From Lantana camara (Eukaryota > Streptophyta > Magnoliopsida > Lamiales > Verbenaceae): a stretch of DNA of 64,000 nucleotides. Positions 33,833-43,436 of this stretch are shown here, one piece after another. A model generated the notes under the pieces. The model saw only the letters and a program-made list of their open reading frames with translations, searched no databases and was not told the origin of the DNA. Location of the stretch: contig CM074858.1 of the NCBI GenBank assembly GCA_037501455.1, positions 97,498,001 to 97,562,000 on the forward strand, written 5' to 3'. Each line of letters starts with the position of its first letter. Position 1 is the first letter of the stretch. The translations under genes were made by a program, and so were the position numbers.

Positions 33833-36270
33833 ATGCAAACCCATTCGTATCCATCCTTAAGTCAAATAAGTTGACTAAGTCCTGACTAACTCTAAATGGC
33901 TTCGGATCCTAAAATTCATTTTAGAATCCGACTGGAGAAAGGCGTTCTCTAAAGGGCGAAGTTTTCAATTGTGAAAAGTCGACCCGGGCCAAAAGAGAAG
34001 CAATCTGAGGTGAATGGATTTTTCCAAACCACTTAAGAGCAATTGAACCACCTCATAAAAATGTTACAAGGTATAACATTATGGAATTATTCAATATCCC
34101 AAATGAGGAAACAAGTGCACACGAACAAGGTCTAAAGATCTTATTTGAAGATCTTATGGTCTTGATCATCAACTGAGAAAAGAGTTCTCAATGCACTGAT
34201 TGCTTACATTGCTTCCACCATCATTCAAACCTTTTATGCTCAACTAGAATGATGCTAATGTAGCATAGTTAATCATTTAGTTGATAATGATTGAGAGCAT
34301 CCTTAAGAAGGAATAAAAGGTTGAGATGGTTAATTCTTCTTCTAAACTCCCTAAGTTAAAGGCTTGAACGCCTAAAGAAGAAGAAACCCTTAAGAGCCCA
34401 ATGGAGGGGCATGTAAGGGGTACGCCCAAAAGACACTAGAGATCAAATTGGACGTTTGCTTCTATGGTAGCAAATAAGGACTTTGAAAGAGAACTGCATA
34501 GAGTATGAGTACTCTGAAATGTTACCTCGTTTAGTAATTCTACTAGGAATAGAATTCACTAGTCTTGAGTCAATTCTGCATAATCCGTTGTGCAAAGACT
34601 CAAGGCACTAATGTTCTGAACATACAACGAGATAACAAAAGTAAGTGAGATGACAAAGCTTCGAATTACTTTGGAACGTTGAGATATAAAAGGATTAGCA
34701 AGTCAGACACCTTAGGATCATTCTATGAAAATGAACCTATAAAGTTGACTTCCTGTGAATCCTATCTCAAAGGGAAACGTTCCCGAAACATAGTTTGCGT
34801 GAAACGTGGAACGTGCCAAAATTCTAGTGGATATCGATCCATGCTGATGAGTGTAAGATGCTTAATGTAAGCACTAGATACAATCATCAGTTTAATCATT
34901 ATGAATGAATATACTTATTGAAGTACAAATTCGAAACTTATATGAAATTCTTAGAATTTCAAAAGGAGGTTAGGAACCGAAGTAGTCGTAAGTTATAGGT
35001 AAATCGATATGATCGAGATAGCCAATATCTTAGCAACTAATTCCTTGGTCATCCTAGAGATAATAGGATTATCTCTCAGTAAACTAATTCGAGAACACAT
35101 TAATGTTTCCGAATGATGGAATGAAACCTAATAGGATATGGTCGATTCCATAGTAAGCTTTACTGACTTATAATCATTCTAGGAATAAACTACTAGAATA
35201 TGCAGTTAGAGATTTTGAATTTAGTACCTTCCAAAATCAGTCCTTTAGTTGCACTATGCAAAGTGGCATACTAAATTCCCTAATTATTCTTATCCAAGAA
35301 TTCAATGGAATCCTCTTACATGAAGAGGATAATGGGAGATAAGCTTGAAATGAGTTCAAGTTTATGCAATGATATTGGATATCGTTTCTGCAATTCCCTT
35401 AGACAAAGGTTGTTTTTCTCAGGGAATGTACCTTTCCTAAGGAATCGTTCCTATAGAAGAAGAAAGGCAAGCAAGCAGACCTCAAAGAAATTTGAGAAAA
35501 AATATCTATGCCACATATAGAAGAAACGAGCCCATCTGATAAAACTTAGCTAAATTTTAGAGTATGTACACGTGTGAAAACCCTTCTCTTAAGATGCGTT
35601 TAGAACGCGTTCCTAGATAACCAAGGAATTACTTGAAGAGGAGACACTGTCAGATTTGGAATCTGAGTAGTGTAAGCAAGCCTTGAAATCCAATATGGAT
35701 TCCATATACTCAAACCAAGTTTTGACCTTGGTTGAACCACCTGATAGGATCAAGCTCCTACAGCTTCGAGTAAATGGAAAGCATTACAACCTTCTTGACG
35801 GTTGAAATGCAAAAGTCCATTTGGATTGTGTTTACCATATCCTCATATTCTGACTATGAGATATGATAAATGAATATGAGAACTATCTTGTTCAATATGA
35901 GATTGAAAAAGAGTGAAATAAGGTATTTCTATAAATCTCATATTCAGTGGGAGTATGCATAAGGTATGCAAATCCCTAAAGTCAATCTGTGGATTGATAA
36001 AGGCTTCTAAGAGTTAGACAATTCGATTCCATAGGATAGTCAAATCGTTTGACACAGATAGAAGTCGAATAAGTCTCAGAGTGTACATATGAAAGTTAGT
36101 GATGTAAGAGTCAATCTTGGTTCTTTAGAAGACGATGTCCTTCTCATTAGGAATGTCAAGGATGACGTGAAAGTTACCAATTCTTGTTTAAGAAACAATT
36201 TGACATGAAAGATCTTAGTGATTATCCTAAATTCTCAACATTCAGATCTATAGAAGATAGATCTAAGAGC
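33833..36270 (+). pseudogene. decayed copia gag-pol, body 3, truncated
   Basis: Follows bodies 1 and 2 until AGATCTAAGAGC at 36270, inside the RT region, then switches to gypsy sequence. Private changes include CAAAGACTCAAGG, GAGGATAATGGGAG and GATTGAAAAAGAGTG. RNase H, polypurine tract and closing LTR are missing. Confidence 0.85.
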
Positions 36271-36972
36271 CTGTTGACTCTAGAATTTAATGGTGATGTT
36301 GAGAAGTTTAATGTTTATGAGTCAAGTAAAGGTCCTAATAAATTCTCTAGTGTTTCTAGCATTGATGTGATAGAAAACCTAAGTAATGAGAATTATAGGC
36401 TAAACAATGTAGAGGAACTAAGTCTTGTTGAAAAATTTGAGATTAAGCCAAAACATGTTGGGTTGTCGGTTGATCCTTGTGGGATGGTTTTACCATTAGA
36501 GGCTTTTAAATCTATGAATAGGGATGTTCGGATTCTTGATGTGCCTAGTGTTATAACTGAACTAAATTCCTTCGTGTTTCAGGCACCTATTTTGAAACTC
36601 GAGAATTTTTTGGACAATCTGAAGTATGCCTTCAAGGGAGGACGAAAATATGCAGATTCAAAGCTGATACACGATGATTTCTGGAATGAGCAATTTTTAG
36701 AGGTGTATGACCTTGAGGTTTGGTCATACATTACCATCACGCTCTGGAATGTAGATATTCTCGTCTATTTAACCACTATTTTATTCAGATCTCACATAGT
36801 TTTTGGGTTCAGGAACCCAAGATTCATTGTGAAGGATCATGGAAATTTTTTTTATAAGTGGTTGACGGTGCCCGTGTTGAGGAAGTATCAACTTGTGTTG
36901 AGAACCTCTACGAATCATCATCCCCATTCTAGAGGGCGCACTGGATTAGAAGATTCATCACCACATAGTTGA
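36184..36972 (+). pseudogene. chimeric copia/gypsy open frame
   Basis: A 262-residue frame spans the junction at 36270/36271. The first ~29 residues come from decayed copia RT (FDMKDL is the remnant of its FEMKDLG motif). The rest is gypsy sequence after the protease LGRPF block: LTLEFNGDVEKFNV, then GLSVDPCGMVLPLEAFK, then ILKLENFLDNLKYAFKGG. The gypsy part matches 42697-43390. The frame is open by chance of the fusion; no domain is complete and no promoter is evident. It would be easy to mis-annotate as a host gene. Confidence 0.85.
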
Positions 36973-38544
36973 GGGGATTTATATGGAGGTTCTGCATCCA
37001 TTTGATTTATTTGATGCTCTTGGTTGTCTTGCCAGCGTGCTTTCTTTGCCCAAATTTTATCGATTTTCTGTTTCTACACTACTGATGCTTCTGTACAGGT
37101 TTGACCGTACCTTGAGCCCATACTATTTTAGCGAAAGAAAAAAAAAATCCCCCGATCTGCACTTCAGGGAAGTCCTCTTTTCTCTCGATTTTTTTTTAAT
37201 TTTTTTATGCCTTGAGGACAATGCATGACTTAAGTGTGGCGGGAGGGATAAGCCTATTTACTGTTTGCGCTTATGTACTTAAATTCGATTTTTTTTTCTG
37301 CATTGACTATTTTTACTTATTGTTTACTTGAATTTGAGGATGTTAGAAATTATAAATGATTTGCCCCGTTTTGAACATGTTTGCTTAAGCTTGAGCTTGG
37401 AATTTTTACTAGAACTTATTAGGCAATTAAATACATGAAAGATTGTGTGAAATTTGATTAACTAGTACTTTGTCATGCCCTTAACTTATGCGCACTAATT
37501 GAACAATTTATGTACTTTGCTTATATAGGTTAGTTATATTTTTCAATAAATTTCTGAAAGTTAATTAGAATCCACTTTAGCTCCCTTTGAGGCGAAATAG
37601 ATTGATTGACGAGTAATTCGGGAGATGACTTAGGCATTCGTTGTTGGTGTTTTTGGCCTTTATATGATTTTCACTAAATAACATTGCCCCATTGACCCCA
37701 CTGAGCCTTAGTATTGTGCAAAATTTCTTTCTTAGCCGTGTTACAAGCCTAATTCACAATACAATTTCCTTTCCTTTTTTTCATTTACGCCTTGCTTACC
37801 CATTTTCTTTTTGGGATTGAATTAATGATGTCTAGACTTCCCTTTTGGAATTGATTTGAAGAGAAAAGTTCATTATGTTTGGAATAGAAAAATTGTGAGA
37901 CTGAGGAAACAAGAGAAAACAAAAAAAAAAAAAAGAGCGAAGTCAAGAAGAAAATAAAAGAAAATAAGCTGAAAAATAGAGAAAAAACAAATTGAGAAAA
38001 AAAAGCAAGAGTGAAAAGAAAGAAAAAGAGAGTTTGAGTCTTGTTGAAAATTCAATAAAGGGATGGGAATTGATTGAAGAAAAGGTAGTCTTTTGGGGAA
38101 GAACAAAGGGAAACACTTGGGATTTATTTTGAAAATTGTAAGCTTGGTGTAAGCCTTTGATTTACTTTTTCCTACCTTGACCCAAGCCTACATTAGAAGC
38201 TCGAAAGACCTATCGATTCCGAGTTATTAGTTGATCAAATTAGTGGAGATTGGAGTGAAGGGTGTATTGGAAATTGATGATTGGTTCTTATGCAAAAAAT
38301 GTTAACTTTATTGTCTAGTCTTTGTATATTCTTTGTTCAATTCACACTACACACGAGGGTATGATTTTTGTACTAATTAGTTGAATTTCATGTGATTGAG
38401 TAATGTGTTCGATATGCTAGATTCGTTTAGACGAATATTAGAGGTTCGCTTTAGTGAACGTGTTTGATGGGTGTGATGTTTCAATTGATTTTTATTTCCC
38501 TCGAGGACGAGTGAATGAATAAGTGTGGGGGAGGGGGGAGGATT
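36271..38544 (+). mobile_element. gypsy body, 3' part (left copy)
   Basis: Co-linear with 42692-44933 of the neighbouring gypsy element: post-protease coding tail, then a non-coding 3' region with GAGGACAATGCATGAC (37214), a long purine-rich block (37900-38040) and the terminal polypurine stretch GTGTGGGGGAGGGGGG at about 38523. It leads directly into the LTR at 38545, so two gypsy bodies share one LTR, as in the copia chain. Confidence 0.88.
38523..38542 (+). other. gypsy polypurine tract
   Basis: GTGTGGGGGAGGGGGGAGGA just before the LTR start TGTTAGCATGC; plus-strand primer of the left gypsy copy. Confidence 0.75.
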
Positions 38545-40029
38545 TGTTAGCATGCAATATTCTCTAATATTTATAATTTCTTGGCCACATTTTAACTGCT
38601 TTTATTGGATATAAATTGGTGCCGTGATGTATTTTCGTGTTTTTAGTTCAGTTGGGCCATTTCCCTAATTATCGGAGCATTTGGATCGAAAAGAGAGGAC
38701 TTTATGGATTGAGCTGTGCGCGTGGCTGGAATCAAGGGAAAAGCCCAATGCAAAGTTGAATTGTTGTTGCGCAGGGGACCTTAGTTGCCAATTGGGCCGA
38801 GAGAAGTGGAGATTGGGTTTAATTGGTCATGCATGTTGATGAAGGTGTTTTTTGGACTTGAGTTTGAATATTTGGTGGGCTCTTTTGGAAGTGGGCTGAA
38901 GCCTTGGGAATTAATTGGAGGCCCACGTGGAGATTAATTTGCGTCAGTCTTATGTGGTTATTCTTGGGCAGCAAAATTGGACTTTGGGGAGCAAATTGAA
39001 TTCTAATTAGAAAAGGATTGTGGGAGAATTGAAGGCTATTTATACACGCATGGAGAGCAGAATTGGGACACTTTTCCCATACAATTATTTACGAAGCTTT
39101 GGAGGGCGGCAAGGAGGCAGCGGCTTGGAGACATCTGAGAGCCTCATTCATCTAGAGTTCTTTTTATGTTTTTCATTTATTTTATATTTTTCTTGTTTTA
39201 GAACTATGAGTAACTAAATTTCTTTAGTACTTAGCTAGGATTTTATAATTTAGTTTTGACATCATGAGACCTAATTTTCTTTTATAATTCAATTTAATTT
39301 CAAGTATTTATTAATTCTTCGAGTGTCGTGTTATTGTGATTTATTTGCTTAAGTGATTACGGCTGGATCATCTAAGTAGGTTTATTGCATATCGCCAATC
39401 TTGATTGCATGAAGTTTATATATTGCTTGATAGATAATTAGTGGTACATTAACGAGAAGGATTGGTTGCAGTTCTCAACTTGTTAAGGGAGTTAATAATC
39501 GGATTTAAATCTTGCACGTGTCGTAACTAGATTAATTCGGATTAGTGTTTTCTTGATTCTTAATGCTGTCGGTTCATTAAATCCTATTGAGTGTCTCTAG
39601 GGGTTATGAATTGATTAGGGAATAATTGTCGAGTGTCTCTAGATTATTCTACTATTTAAGAGAAAACGAGGCGGAGTCGAGTGTCTCTATCTGCTATAGC
39701 TAATCTACTTGAAAATTTGAATTTATCTTTGCGTCTATGGTTGATGTCTTAATTGAATTATAATTCCTAGCTAGGTATTGATTTCCCATTGACTTATCAA
39801 AACCAACTCCCAACGTGATTTATTATTTTCTTCTAGTTTATTAATTTTAATTGCTTTATTAGTTTAGTTTAATCCAAAACCCCCCTACTTTTTCTTGTTA
39901 ATTCTTGTGAGTTTTCCTGTGAAATTAATTGAATTAATTTCTCACAATCTCTGTGGTTCGACCCGTTTACCCTAAACTCTCTTTTAGTCGTAGACCGAAT
40001 TTATTTTTTGATGGATTCGACACCTGTCA
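38545..40029 (+). repeat. gypsy LTR shared by two bodies
   Basis: TGTTAGCATGCAATATTC to GACACCTGTCA, 1,485 bp. It has a polypurine tract on its left and a primer site on its right. The borders are supported by the TSD-flanked solo LTR at 10733-12188. It contains a TATA-like CTATTTATA at 39036 and three GAGTGTCTCTA repeats (39589, 39631, 39679). Confidence 0.92.
39036..39044 (+). promoter_or_regulatory. possible gypsy LTR TATA box
   Basis: CTATTTATA, conserved in the right LTR at 55902. Position about 490 bp into the LTR suits U3/R. Confidence 0.4.
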
Positions 40030-40034
40030 AATTT

Positions 40035-40052
40035 TGGCGCTGTTGCCGGGGA
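40035..40052 (+). other. gypsy primer binding site
   Basis: TGGCGCTGTTGCCGGGGA, five bases after the LTR. This is the class used by Tat/Athila-like plant gypsy elements and usually ascribed to tRNA-Asp. One base differs from the common TGGCGCCGTTGCC form. Confidence 0.85.
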
Positions 40053-40081
40053 CTGCTATTAATCGAATTTAATTCCTTTTT

Positions 40082-40408
40082 ATGAACAGGAGCATTCGCG
40101 GAGTTGATGAGCCATTTTTCGATCCTGAGATCGAAAAAACCGAAAAATCGTTAAGGAAACAAGCCAAAACAGGCAAGAACCTAGCGGAAAATTCCAATCT
40201 AATGCTATCTCAAGAGTCTATCACAGATTTGGAACATCCAGAAGACGTACAGAAAGATTTGAGCTCAAGGTTTGACCATACCTTAACGATGGTAGTACCA
40301 CCAACTCGCGTAACTATGCACGATCAAGCATGCCCAGGCGTCGCACAACAGCCCCTCTGCATCACTTTTCCAGAGATTCCTGCTAATTCGAACTCCGAAC
40401 AGGGTTGA
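40082..40408 (+). pseudogene. gag: gypsy gag N-terminus
   Basis: ATG at 40082 lies about 30 bp after the primer site and opens MNRSIRGVDEPFFD. The 108-residue frame ends at a TGA (40406-40408) after a shift; the next coding stretch (HLLPIFRGKENENPHEHLQDF, about 40409-40476) is in another frame. It then runs into the TRIM at 40477. It is the N-terminal region of a plant gypsy Gag, the particle protein. Confidence 0.75.
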
Positions 40409-40471
40409 TACACTTGCTTCCCATCTTCCGTGGCAAGGAGAATGAGAACCCACATGAACATCTCCAAGACT

Positions 40472-40948
40472 TCCATTGTAATAGCCTAAGGTGCTTGTCC
40501 CACATCGGTTGGAGAGGGGAACAAAGCCTCCTTTATAAAGGGATGGATACCTTTCCCTTGTTGAGGCCTTTTCCCGGATGGTGATCTTAGCCATTGGGAG
40601 GAACAAAACCGTGAGGGTGTCGATTTTAGGCACCAAAGCGGACAATATCGACAGGCGGGTTTTCGGTCTGTTACAAATGGTATCAGAGCCGGGGCCCGGG
40701 CCGGTATGCCAGCGAGGACGCTAGGCCCTCTTAGGGGGGTGGACTGTAATAGCCTAAGGTGCTTGTCCCACATCGGTTGGAGAGGGGAACAAAGCGTCCT
40801 TTATAAGAGGGTGGATACCTTTCCCTTGTTGAGGCCTTTTCCCGGATGGTGATCTTAGCCATTGGGAGGAACAAAACCGTGAGGGTGTCGATTTTAGGCA
40901 CCAAAGCAGACAATATCGACAGGTGGGTTTTCGGGCTGTTACATCCAT
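40472..40948 (+). mobile_element. TRIM (miniature LTR retrotransposon) in gypsy gag
   Basis: Two 199-bp LTRs (40477-40675 and 40745-40943) start TGTAATAGCC and end CTGTTACA. After the left LTR comes primer site TGGTATCAGAGCC (40678-40690); a short 69-bp interior ends in GGGGGGTGGAC, a polypurine tract. TSD is TCCAT on both sides (40472-40476, 40944-40948). There is no coding capacity. The block CCCACATCGGTTGGAGAGG is typical of a TRIM family widespread in dicots; I do not fix the family name. It splits the gag frame after EHLQDFH. Confidence 0.95.
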
Positions 40949-41618
40949 ACCCTGTGCTGCTCCACCATGCCACATGGAGTTACGGAAGAACAGATAAAGC
41001 TATGAGCCTTCCCACATTCTCTACAGGACGCAGCTAAAAAGTGGTTGAATTCACTTCCACCGGATACCATCGTCATAGGCACAAATGTCTGAAAAATTCT
41101 TGGATAGGTTATTCCTTGCCTCACGACAGCTGGATCTCCTTCAGGAGATCATCACCATTAGGCAGAAAGCAACCGAAACCATGCATGAGTACTGGGAACG
41201 GTACAACGCTCTCCTAGATATGTGCCCGCATCATAACCTTACCGAGAATTCTGTTATTCACAACTTTTACCGAGGTTTGATGCCTGCTGAAAAGAAGATG
41301 TTGGACGCTTCTAGTGGAGGGTGTATTATGGACAAGATAACCGAGGAGATTAAGGACTTGATTGGAAAGGTTACTGGAAATTCGCAGAAATATTACACCA
41401 CACAAGATGTGTCCCGGAATGTTAATGAGGTTAATTCGTCTCCTTTTGATAAAATTAAAAATATGATAACTGCTTTGGCCTCTATCCTTACTGCAGGTAT
41501 TCCTCATGTAGCAACGGTCTGTCAGTTATGCCCAAGTACCTTACACCCCACTGACGCGTGCCCATCTCTTCAAGAGGGCACGTTGGAGGATGTTAATGCT
41601 GCGGGGCACCAACAATAG
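40949..41618 (+). pseudogene. gag: gypsy gag, capsid and zinc knuckle
   Basis: Resumes after the TRIM. FSTGRS-type and shifted frames to about 41085 carry SLQDAAKKWL-like sequence; the main frame 41085-41618 then has FLDRLFLASRQLDLLQEI, ETMHEYWERYNALLDMCP and GLMPAEKKMLDASSGG. These match the Retrotrans_gag family. A CCHC knuckle CQLCPSTLHPTDAC closes the domain. Stops and at least one frameshift before 41085 break it. Confidence 0.85.
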
Positions 41619-41672
41619 AACTTTAATCCATACTCAAATACTTACAATCCTGGTTGGAAGAATCACCCTAAT

Positions 41673-42128
41673 TTGAGCTATGCCCCAAAACCTCAACCTC
41701 CGAACCTCCAGAACTTTGTGCCTAGACCTCAGCAGCCCCAACAACAAAACCCACCTCTTAACCTACAAGCAATCCGACTGAATAATGTGAAGTCAACAAT
41801 CCAAAACTTAGGCTCCTCGCTTAAAAACTTGGAAATCCAATTAGAAAAGATCGCTGCTACGTTAAGTAGGCTAGAAAGTCAAGGGAAATTACCCTCGCAA
41901 AACGAGGATCCAAGGCATAATGTTAGCGCCATAACGTTCAGAAGTGGAAAAGAACTCCCGCCACCACTGGATAAGGACAAGGGACGGAAATCTGGGTCCA
42001 CAGGTTATCAGGCAGAGGGTACGGCTTCTAAATATGACCTTACCTTAAACACACACGACGACAGCGAGTCGGAACTTGTCGTGAAAACTAAACACCTTGT
42101 GGTCCACCTCCATTCCCTCAACGTTTAG
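41673..42128 (+). pseudogene. gypsy gag-protease linker
   Basis: Pro/Gln-rich linker (PKPQPPNLQNFVPRPQQ), then a helical stretch (STIQNLGSSLKNLEIQLEKI) and NVSAITFRSGKELPPP. This last motif resembles the TLRSGK block that precedes protease in Tat/Athila-type gypsy elements. Function unknown; the frame ends at a TAG (42126-42128). Confidence 0.7.
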
Positions 42129-42187
42129 CAGAAACGAGGAAACAGAAAGAAGAAAAGAGTATTCTCGACACATTTCGTAAAGTTGAG

Positions 42188-42583
42188 GTGAATATTCCTT
42201 TATTGGATGCAATCCAACAAATTCCCAGATATGCCAAATTTCTCAAAGAGCTCTGCACAAATAAAAGGAAGCTTAAAGGTAATGAAAAGGTAAGTGTGGG
42301 GGAAAACATATCCACTTTTTTACAAAAGAAACTTCCCTCTAAGTGCCACGATCAAGGTATGCTTTCAATTCCGTGCAAAATTGGTAATTTGGGAATTAAA
42401 AAGGCTGTGTGTGATTTAGGTGCATCTATTAATGTTATGCCTTTCTCTGTTTATAATGCACTTAATCTTGGTCCCTTGAAAGGTACAGGTGTTATCATAC
42501 AGTTAGCAGATCGTTCGATCGTATACCCGAAAGGTGTTTTAGAAGATGTCCTCGTTGAAGTCAACGATTTAGCCTTCCACTGA
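42188..42583 (+). pseudogene. gypsy aspartic protease
   Basis: The protease that processes Gag-Pol. The active-site motif is CDLGASINVMP (DLGAS), followed by LNLGPLKGTGVIIQLADRS and PKGVLEDVLVEV, the standard plant gypsy retropepsin order. The frame shifts near 42580; the second half continues from 42585 with FVLDIEGNYY and ILLGRPFFSTANAKID. Upstream residues (IPLLDAIQQIPRYAKFLKEL) are also family-typical. Confidence 0.9.
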
Positions 42584-42584
42584 T

Positions 42585-43436
42585 TTGTTTGTGTTGGACA
42601 TCGAGGGTAATTATTATGAGAAATCCTCTGATATCCTTTTGGGTCGTCCATTTTTTAGTACTGCTAATGCTAAAATAGATGTTAAAAAAGGCCTGCTGAC
42701 TCTAGAATTTGATGGTGATGTTGAGAAGTTTAATGTTTATGAGTCAAGTAAAGGTCCTAATAAATTCTCTAGTATTTTTAGCATTGATGTGATAGAAAAC
42801 CTGACTAATGAGGATTATAAGCTAAACAATGTAGAGGAACTAAGTCTTGTTGAAAATTTTGAGATTAAGCCAAAACATGTTGGGTTGTCGGTTGATCCTT
42901 GTGGGATGGTTTTACCATTGGAGGCTTTTAAATATATGAATAGGGATGTTCGGATTCTTGATGTGCCCAGTGCTATAACTGAACTAAATTCCTTCGTGTT
43001 TCAGGCACCAATTTTGAAACTCGAGAATTTTTTGGACAATCTGAAGTATGCCTTCAAGGGAGGAGGAAAATATGCAGATTCAAAGCGGATACACGATGAT
43101 TTCTGGAATGAGCAGTTTTTAGAGGTGTATGACCTTGAGGTTTGGTCATACATTACCATCACGCTCTGGAATGTAGATATTCTCGTCTATTTAACCACTA
43201 TTTTATTCAGATCTCACATAGTTTTTGGGTTCAGGAACCCAAGATTCATTATGAAGGATCATGGAAATATTTTTTATAAGTGGTTGACGATGTCTGTGTT
43301 GAGGAAGTATCGAATTATGTTGAGAACCTTTACGAATCATCATCCCCAATATAGAGGGCGCACTGGATTAGAAGATTCATCACCACATAGTCGAGGGGAT
43401 TTATATGGAGGTTCTACCTCCATTTGGTTTGTTTGA
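42585..43436 (+). pseudogene. gypsy protease C-terminus and coding tail
   Basis: LLGRPFFSTANAKIDVKKG is the C-terminal protease block. After it come about 230 residues including VGLSVDPCGMVLPLEAFK and APILKLENFLDNLKYAFKG; the latter resembles the segment just before RT in Tat/Athila elements. RT itself does not follow. Instead the frame passes into FWNEQFLEVYDLEVWSYI, IVFGFRNPRFI and Arg-rich sequence, which I cannot assign. Homologous to 36271-36972. Confidence 0.75.

Larger units (their letters stand above)
13455..36270 (+). mobile_element. tandem copia chain: three LTRs and three bodies
   Basis: Order is LTR (13455-15714), body (15715-21311), LTR (21312-23583), body (23584-29200), LTR (29201-31472), truncated body (31473-36270). 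Repeat units are 7,869 and 7,889 bp. The 20-bp difference is an extra TATTTATTTTAATTTTTGAA near 24360 and 32250. Bodies 2 and 3 are nearly identical; body 1 differs by a few bases. LTR 1 is 12 bp shorter and slightly diverged. All three bodies share the same decayed gag-pol. Unequal LTR-LTR recombination or local tandem duplication would give this; assembly collapse or expansion cannot be excluded. Confidence 0.93.

Noticed and set aside
37873..38106. Phe/Ser-rich minus-strand ORF (also 44229-44583)
   Set aside because: Complement of a purine-rich block in the gypsy 3' region; low complexity.
40283..40975. Minus-strand ORFs of 73-120 residues across the TRIM
   Set aside because: They are the reverse complement of TRIM LTRs, which explains why near-identical peptides appear twice.
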